In this document: positions 58,976 through 64,000 of the stretch, piece after piece
How the letters are laid out: every line of letters starts with the position of its first letter
How positions within the stretch are numbered: the first letter of the stretch is position 1
DNA from: Thiobacillus sp.
GTDB lineage: Bacteria > Pseudomonadota > Gammaproteobacteria > Burkholderiales > Thiobacillaceae
NCBI GenBank assembly: GCA_024235835.1
Contig: JACKLQ010000001.1
Location: 62,001 to 126,000 of the forward strand
Length of the DNA stretch: 64,000 nucleotides
Reading direction: 5' to 3'
The notes under the pieces: generated by a model
Told to the model about the DNA's origin: nothing
What the model saw: only the letters and a program-made list of their open reading frames with translations
Database searches by the model: none
Translations under genes and position numbers: made by a program

Positions 58976-59733
58976 AACCGAAATCCCGCGTCGAGTCCAT
59001 GGAGAATATCGAGCGTATCGCCAGCCAGTACGAGATATCGCTCCAGTTCGTCACGGTGAAGTTTGCCGGCCACCGCATCAAGTTCGCGATTCCAAACCGA
59101 AAGTGTCTGCATTTCGCCCTGAGCCTGGAGCGCCGCGAGCCCATGACGAACAAATGGATTCTCGCGTTCGACCGGGATGACGTGTTCTTCGACGTGGGCA
59201 GCAACAACGGGGTCTTCGCCCTCATGGCCGCCGTGGTGCCCGGGTGCCGGGTCTACGCCTTCGAGCCCCATTTCGCCAGTTATTACACCCTGGTCCACAA
59301 CGTCTATGCCAATGACCTGCAGGAACGGGTGCATGCCTATCCCCTGGCGGTGTCTGACAAACTGGGCTTCGACAACCTCTACCTGTCCGCCATCACGGCC
59401 GGCAAGTCCCTCAACAACTACGGCGACGCCCGCCCCAGCGAAGAAGAACTCTGGCACGCGGTGATTCCCCAGGCGGCGGTATCGGTGTCCATCGACGAGT
59501 TCGTGCGCAACACCGGCGTCGTGCCCAACCACATCAAGGTGGACGTGGACGGCATCGAACCCAAGATCGTGGCCGGCGCCCGGGAAACCCTGGCGGACGC
59601 CAGACTCAAAAGCATCATGATCGAGATCGACGAGAAAGACCCCCAGCACATGGCCATCCACGACGTGATGAAGGACTCGGGCTTCAACCGCTTCCTCAAG
59701 GACGAGGCAGGCGTGTTCTTCTTCCGCGACTGA
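58972..59733 (+). CDS. FkbM family SAM-dependent methyltransferase
   Basis: A 253-residue methyltransferase. DVFFDVGSNNGVFALMAAVVPGCRVYAFEPH is the SAM-binding motif I and II region, and VSVSIDEFVRNTGVVPNHIKVDVDGIEPKIVAGA the FkbM signature. FkbM proteins O-methylate sugars or polyketides and are common in surface-glycan clusters. The start is TTG 58972 overlapping the previous stop (TTGA), or ATG 58999. It lies 13 bases before the radical SAM gene. Confidence 0.87.
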   Translation: MKPKSRVESMENIERIASQYEISLQFVTVKFAGHRIKFAIPNRKCLHFALSLERREPMTNKWILAFDRDDVFFDVGSNNGVFALMAAVVPGCRVYAFEPHFASYYTLVHNVYANDLQERVHAYPLAVSDKLGFDNLYLSAITAGKSLNNYGDARPSEEELWHAVIPQAAVSVSIDEFVRNTGVVPNHIKVDVDGIEPKIVAGARETLADARLKSIMIEIDEKDPQHMAIHDVMKDSGFNRFLKDEAGVFFFRD

Positions 59734-59746
59734 GGAGCAATTTGCC

Positions 59747-60739
59747 GTGAACCCCTTCGCCGCCCCCCAGCGCCTGGCCAAGCTCACCATCGAGATCACC
59801 ACCCTGTGCAACCTCAAGTGCGCGGGCTGTCCCCGCACCACGGCCATGGCCCAGGGGGCCTGGGCCGACCTGCACATCCCCCTGGAGCGCTTCCAGCGCA
59901 TCCTGGATCACATCCCCTTCACCGAGTTCGTCACCCTCCACGGCATCGGCGAGCCCACCCTGCACCCCCAGTTCACCGAGCTGGTGGCCATGGCCAGGCA
60001 GAGTGGCAAGTTCGGGCGCATGAAGATGACCACCAACGCCCTGTCCCGCACGGTGGACTACTACGCCCAGTCCGTGGCGGCCGGTCTGGACGAATTCTGG
60101 GTGTCCGTGGACAGCCTGGACCAGGGCATCGCCGACCAGATGCGGTTCGGCACCAAGGTGGAAAAGCTGGAGCGGCAGGTGGGCGGCTGCCTGGCCGCAG
60201 GCCTGCCGGTGCACATCTCCATGGTGGTGAGCGCCGTCAACTACAGGGACATCCCCGCCACCCTGCTGAAACTTCATGCCCTGGGAGCCCCGCCGGTGCA
60301 CATGCAGGAATTCCAGGACTTCGGCGACCCCTACGGGCTCATGAGCCAGGCCCAGCGGTTGGAGTTCCTCAATGCCCTGGCCGCCGTGCTGCCCAGGGTA
60401 CCCGGCATGAAGATCCTGCCGCCCAACTTCGCCCGTCCCAAGGGCGACATATGCACCGCCCCCTGGTTCCGCCCCGCCATCTCCGTGGAGGGCTTCCTCA
60501 CCCCCTGCTGCACCACCTTCGACCCGGAGCAGTTCGGCCGCGTGAACCTGGTGGACCTGACGTTCCAGGAGGCCTGGCAGCAGCCTTCCCTCCATGCCTG
60601 GATCCGGCGCTTCATCCAGGATCAGACCGAGATCTGCCACGGCTGCGGCCTCAACCCCCGGGGCTTCGGCACCGGCCAGGTGCTGGGCCGTTCCGGCAAG
60701 ACGGGGCAGGAGGCCCACGTGCTCAAGGTGGGCCACTGA
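59747..60739 (+). CDS. radical SAM/SPASM protein
   Basis: A 330-residue protein. Residues 21-28 hold the radical SAM CxxxCxxC (CNLKCAGCP); GIGEPTLHP follows as the GGE-like motif. The C-terminus has a SPASM-like set of cysteines: ICTAPWFRP, LTPCCTTF and EICHGCGLN. Such enzymes modify peptides or sugars by radical chemistry. The start is GTG 59747. The repeat at 60743 separates it from the GSCFA gene. The substrate is unknown. Confidence 0.87.
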   Translation: MNPFAAPQRLAKLTIEITTLCNLKCAGCPRTTAMAQGAWADLHIPLERFQRILDHIPFTEFVTLHGIGEPTLHPQFTELVAMARQSGKFGRMKMTTNALSRTVDYYAQSVAAGLDEFWVSVDSLDQGIADQMRFGTKVEKLERQVGGCLAAGLPVHISMVVSAVNYRDIPATLLKLHALGAPPVHMQEFQDFGDPYGLMSQAQRLEFLNALAAVLPRVPGMKILPPNFARPKGDICTAPWFRPAISVEGFLTPCCTTFDPEQFGRVNLVDLTFQEAWQQPSLHAWIRRFIQDQTEICHGCGLNPRGFGTGQVLGRSGKTGQEAHVLKVGH

Positions 60740-60742
60740 GCG

Positions 60743-60809
60743 CCCCCAGGGCCGGGCTGCGCCCAGCCCGCCCCCCGAGGGGGTCAAGTAAACTCGGGGC
60801 GGCCCTTCG
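60743..60809. repeat. dispersed repeat related to 19475-19541
   Basis: Read on the minus strand it contains GAAGGGCCGCCCCGA and CCCCCTCGGGGGG, as in the copy between aceE and aceF, plus GGGCTGGGCGCAGCCC (a hairpin). It fills the gap between the radical SAM and GSCFA genes. Confidence 0.7.
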
Positions 60810-60848
60810 TTTACCTGAGAGGCCTGGCCAACAAATCCGGAGTCCACG

Positions 60849-61850
60849 ATGTTCTTCAACAAGATCGTCCCCACCGACCATCCGAACAGGAAGTGGGAAG
60901 TTCTCTTCAACACCGGCGCTCTCACCGTGCGGGTGAACCGCTTATTCCGCCGCGACATGGGCTTCATGACCATCGGCAGCTGCTTCGCCGAGGAGATCCG
61001 CAAGGCCCTCACCGCCCGCAACGTGCGCTGCTACCCGGAGTACAGCAGGATCGCCATCGACCCGAATCGCATGAAGATCGATACCCTGCCGGCGCGGGAG
61101 CACATGAACTACTACAACACCTTCTCAATACGCCAGGAACTTGAGCGGGCCGCCGGCCAGTGGACCCAGGCCGCCAATGACCTCTGGCTGGTGCACAAGC
61201 GGGACATCCAGAACGGCGTGTTCGTGGCGGGGGAACGGACCCTTTGCCAGGACCCCTACCGTCGCCTGGTGTTCGGCAAGACGCCGGAGGACCTGCACGA
61301 GGCCCTGGAACAGATCAATGTCGTGATGCGGGATGGATTCCGCCAGGCCGATGTATGCGTCATCACCCTGGGCATGACCGAGGTCTTCAAGAAGAAGGAC
61401 AACGGCCTGGTGTGCAATCAGGTGCCGGTCTACGGCGGCGGCTCCGGTCTGCGTGAGACCTTCTTCCACGCCAGCGACTACCAGGAGAACCTGGAGAACA
61501 TGCGAGTGAGCCTCAGGCTGCTCAAGGAGATGAACCCCAAGGTCCAGGTGGTCCTCACCGTGTCCCCCGTGCCCCTGCACCGCAGCTTCAACAGCGACGA
61601 CATCTTCGTGAACAACTACGAGAGCAAGTGCACCCTGCGGGCCGTCACCGCCCAGATCTGCCGGGAGTTCGACTGGGTGCACTACTTCCCCTCCTTCGAG
61701 ATCGTATGGGGCACGGGCGCCACCGCCTACCAGGCCAAGGACCGGCTGCACGTGAAGGAGGAGGTGGTGGACCGCATCATCGCCGCCTTCATGGATACGC
61801 ATTTCGAGGCCTTGCCGGATCAGGGGCCGGATTTGGCCGTCGCGACTTGA
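60849..61850 (+). CDS. GSCFA domain protein
   Basis: A 333-residue protein with the family-naming motif GSCFAEEI at residues 43-50, plus INVVMRDGFRQADVCVITLGMTEVF and VVLTVSPVPLHRSF. GSCFA proteins resemble SGNH/GDSL hydrolases, with serine in GSC, and occur in polysaccharide clusters as presumed acyl-esterases or transferases. It stands in the modification cluster on the plus strand, 21 bases before the next gene. Confidence 0.88.
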   Translation: MFFNKIVPTDHPNRKWEVLFNTGALTVRVNRLFRRDMGFMTIGSCFAEEIRKALTARNVRCYPEYSRIAIDPNRMKIDTLPAREHMNYYNTFSIRQELERAAGQWTQAANDLWLVHKRDIQNGVFVAGERTLCQDPYRRLVFGKTPEDLHEALEQINVVMRDGFRQADVCVITLGMTEVFKKKDNGLVCNQVPVYGGGSGLRETFFHASDYQENLENMRVSLRLLKEMNPKVQVVLTVSPVPLHRSFNSDDIFVNNYESKCTLRAVTAQICREFDWVHYFPSFEIVWGTGATAYQAKDRLHVKEEVVDRIIAAFMDTHFEALPDQGPDLAVAT

Positions 61851-61871
61851 CGCCTCTGAGCGGGTGCGCGG

Positions 61872-63557
61872 ATGACCAAGGAGAAGACGGGGCCCGTAGA
61901 GCCCTGCCTGAACCCCGAGAACGCTGGATGGCTGGACGCGGCCTTCTATCTCAGGCACTACCACCATGCCCTTCTCCGGGACGGCTATGACGACCCCCTG
62001 AAGCACTTCCTGGAAGTTGGGGTGGAAAGGGGCTACCTGCCATCTCCCGATTTCGACCCGGTTGTCTATCGCCTGAGGCGCCCGGAATGTGGCCGTGAAA
62101 ACCCCGTCTTCCATGCCATGCGCCATGGCCCGCTACCCCGTCTGGAAGGCGGGCTGCTGGCCCTCTTCCCGGACGTGGAGGAATTACGCAGCCGCATCAA
62201 GGTTACCAGTACGGACCCCATAGACCTCGCCGACCCTGAGGAGCAGTCTCGCAACATGGCCCATGTGCGGGAGATCGCACAAGGTCGGCCTATCCCCTTC
62301 AGCGTGGCTGACAAGGCATACGAGCTACGGGTGCCTGATTCGGAAGAGATGTTGCGGCGCATGGACCATGGGCGGCCCTTCGCCTACGTCCGCCTTCCCC
62401 ATGGTTTTTGGGACAGCGTGTACCAGGTGGAGATGGTGAGGGGCCACCTGGGCCTCCAGCCTGTATGTGATCCCCTCAGCCTGGCTGAGAAATATGCCCT
62501 GGCCGTGCGTCTCTGCGGCCTGTTAATGCCCTGGAACAGCAATTTCATCGAGTCCTTCCAGGAAGAAGTACTTCTGGACGCGGCCGCCCACGTCCCCCAT
62601 CCGGATTTCATGCGCGCCGTATCCTTCAAGGGCGTACCGACATGGCGGGAAGAAGTTTTCAACCTGGCCAAGCCTACCCTGGGACACCTGAAACGCTTAC
62701 ATCTGTTCGCAGCCATCTTCACCCGCCAGGAGCCTGTCTACGACGCCATGCTGCCAAAGCGCTGGATGGTTTCCGGCGATGCCGGCCGCATGGCCGGCAT
62801 CGCTGCCCGGCACGGGGTGGTGCTCATCGCCAACGACCGTTACGAAGACATGGACCGGCGCTGGGGTGCGGCCCACTTCCGCTTCGTGTCCATCGAGCCC
62901 GACTTCAGCCAGCTCATGCGCTGGGACATCCTGGAACGCACCCGCCAGGCCGTCGAGACACTCAGGGCCGAAGGCCAGGAGCGCATCTACGTGTTCTCCC
63001 AATGCGGCGCCTCCCTGGCCTACTGGCTGTTCGACCGCCTGTTCAAGATCCATCCGGACGTCTTCTATTTCGACCTGGGCCAGGCCATCAAGGCCTGGTA
63101 CCTGGACGCTTCGGAACCCCAGGGTCCGGAGGCCGGCAAGCCCCTGTTCAACCCCATGACCAAGGACAACTACGTCGACAAGACCCTGCGCCTGTTCGGC
63201 GAGCAGATCCGCGCCTGGGCCGGCGCGGCCGGAGAGGGCCCCGCCAGCGGCAGCGGGCGGATGTTCTGCAGCGACGCAGTTGGGAGGGCCCTTATCCCCA
63301 TGGCCGAGCAACTCGCCCTGCTCAAGGACGCCATGAACCTCCAGGCCAAGGGCCAGACGGGCCGGTCCATCATCCTGCTGATGCGCCTGCTGGACGGCGA
63401 ACGCTGGGTGGCGTCCCAGGCGGCCGCCCTGCTCAGCGGCATGGCGGAGACCAAGGGCGACAGGGCCAACGCCATCGAGTTCGCCGAGATCGCTGCCAGT
63501 CGCGACCCCTCGCCCCGCAACAGGGAACGCCTGGCCGCCCTGAGGGCCGCTCCGTGA
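61872..63557 (+). CDS. hypothetical protein with glycan-cluster N-terminal repeats
   Basis: A 561-residue protein of unknown function. Residues 15-80 resemble the DAxxYLxxYPD-type repeats seen at the start of many surface glycosyltransferases (WLDAAFYLRHYHHALLRDGYDDPLKHFLEVG and FDPVVYRLRRPECGRENPVFHAM). The middle includes RIYVFSQCGASLAYWLFDRLFKIHPDVFYFDLGQAIKAW, faintly like a nucleotide-binding domain. The last about 80 residues are TPR-like (GRSIILLMRLLDG). Its end overlaps the sulfotransferase start (GTGA). Confidence 0.78.
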   Translation: MTKEKTGPVEPCLNPENAGWLDAAFYLRHYHHALLRDGYDDPLKHFLEVGVERGYLPSPDFDPVVYRLRRPECGRENPVFHAMRHGPLPRLEGGLLALFPDVEELRSRIKVTSTDPIDLADPEEQSRNMAHVREIAQGRPIPFSVADKAYELRVPDSEEMLRRMDHGRPFAYVRLPHGFWDSVYQVEMVRGHLGLQPVCDPLSLAEKYALAVRLCGLLMPWNSNFIESFQEEVLLDAAAHVPHPDFMRAVSFKGVPTWREEVFNLAKPTLGHLKRLHLFAAIFTRQEPVYDAMLPKRWMVSGDAGRMAGIAARHGVVLIANDRYEDMDRRWGAAHFRFVSIEPDFSQLMRWDILERTRQAVETLRAEGQERIYVFSQCGASLAYWLFDRLFKIHPDVFYFDLGQAIKAWYLDASEPQGPEAGKPLFNPMTKDNYVDKTLRLFGEQIRAWAGAAGEGPASGSGRMFCSDAVGRALIPMAEQLALLKDAMNLQAKGQTGRSIILLMRLLDGERWVASQAAALLSGMAETKGDRANAIEFAEIAASRDPSPRNRERLAALRAAP

Positions 63558-64000
63558 AGGCCGGCGTGCCCGACTGCTGGCTGCACATCGGTGCCCCCAA
63601 GACCGGCAGCACCGCCCTGGAGCGATTCCTCTCCGGCCACCAGGCCCGGCTGGCGGAGCAGGGCCTGTGCTATCCCTCCTCGGTGATGCGCGCTTGCGGC
63701 CACCATGACCTGGCCTTCCTACTGGGGGGCGGCTACCCGGGCTGGGCCACGCCCCAGGACCGGGGCCTGGACGAGCTGCTGGCCGCACTGAAGGTCGAGA
63801 TCGCCGCCGCAGGCCGCCCCGTCATCCTCAGCAGCGAGAATTTCTACTTGCTGTCCGACCCACAGATGGTGGCCCGGGCCCTGGACGGCATCGGCCTGGC
63901 TCCGGCGCGTACCCGGGTGCTGGTCTACCTGCGCCGCCAGGACGAGGCCCACCTGTCCTGGTACAACCAGGCGGTGAAGGCCCAGGGCTATGCCGGCGAG
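63554..64000 (+). CDS. sulfotransferase-like protein, N-terminal part (runs off the right edge)
   Basis: At least 149 residues, starting with GTG 63554 in overlap with the previous stop. WLHIGAPKTGSTALERFL contains the 5'-phosphosulfate loop (PKTGST) that binds PAPS. VILSSENFYLLSD and RVLVYLRRQDEAHLSWYNQ contain the 3'-phosphate-binding Arg/Ser pattern. It probably adds sulfate to a surface sugar. The remainder is outside the window. Confidence 0.87.
   Translation, partial: MKAGVPDCWLHIGAPKTGSTALERFLSGHQARLAEQGLCYPSSVMRACGHHDLAFLLGGGYPGWATPQDRGLDELLAALKVEIAAAGRPVILSSENFYLLSDPQMVARALDGIGLAPARTRVLVYLRRQDEAHLSWYNQAVKAQGYAGE

Overview
The window is a dense, GC-rich stretch of bacterial chromosome, most likely from a denitrifying or nitrate-respiring betaproteobacterium (Rhodocyclales or a related order). 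The main reason is the gene order leuC-(entericidin)-leuD-leuB-asd-usg-like-fimV-truA-trpF-trpB-trpA-accD-folC-SPOR-cvpA-purF-metZ (30.9-49.3 kb), which is characteristic of that class. A dihydrolipoyl dehydrogenase carrying its own lipoyl domain, PPK2 and a nap operon under FNR/DNR-type boxes fit the same placement. I saw no rRNA, tRNA, prophage, IS element or CRISPR array.

Layout. 1-5.4 kb: end of an M48 peptidase gene, orn, an alpha-glucan phosphorylase, the fluoride channel crcB with a DUF190 partner, and a TauE-type exporter. 5.5-6.6 kb: a minus-strand toxin-antitoxin pair plus an unknown third gene. 6.7-10 kb: an anaerobic ribonucleotide reductase locus with an FNR/DNR box and paired NrdR boxes upstream. 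Its glycyl-radical segment is a separate 61-residue reading frame. 10-16 kb: FmdE-like and MOSC proteins, a Cys-rich secreted peptide, an ABC-F ATPase coupled to PPK2, and a secreted protein that is about 19% methionine. 16.2-22.2 kb: the pyruvate dehydrogenase genes lpd, aceF and aceE on the minus strand. 22.4-28.1 kb: an M17 aminopeptidase, a small cytochrome c, and a substrate-binding protein overlapping a GGDEF-EAL protein. 28.2-49.3 kb: aroC, a YdcH-like gene, an MFS transporter and the leu/asd/fimV/trp/acc/fol/pur/met block. 49.3-55.5 kb: a DNR-like regulator divergent from napDAGHB. 55.7-56.9 kb: a divergent Hfq and a CbpA-type DnaJ protein. 57-64 kb: a TPR/Ig-like protein, then a sigma-54-type promoter and a run of overlapping genes (unknown, FkbM methyltransferase, radical SAM/SPASM, GSCFA, an unknown protein with glycosyltransferase-like N-terminal repeats, sulfotransferase). 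The last run looks like an envelope- or flagellum-associated modification cluster and leaves the window incomplete.

Two themes cut across the gene list. First, several families of short dispersed repeats lie between genes and, unusually, inside coding sequence in frame: in the ABC-F protein, Lpd, AceE, the M17 aminopeptidase and the N-terminus of NrdG. Second, anaerobic physiology links distant loci: the same TTGAT-N4-GTCAA box precedes both nrdD and napD, next to a DNR-like regulator gene. The best candidates for under-described biology are the split NrdD, the in-frame repeats, the Met-rich protein, the divergent Hfq and the sigma-54-linked modification cluster.
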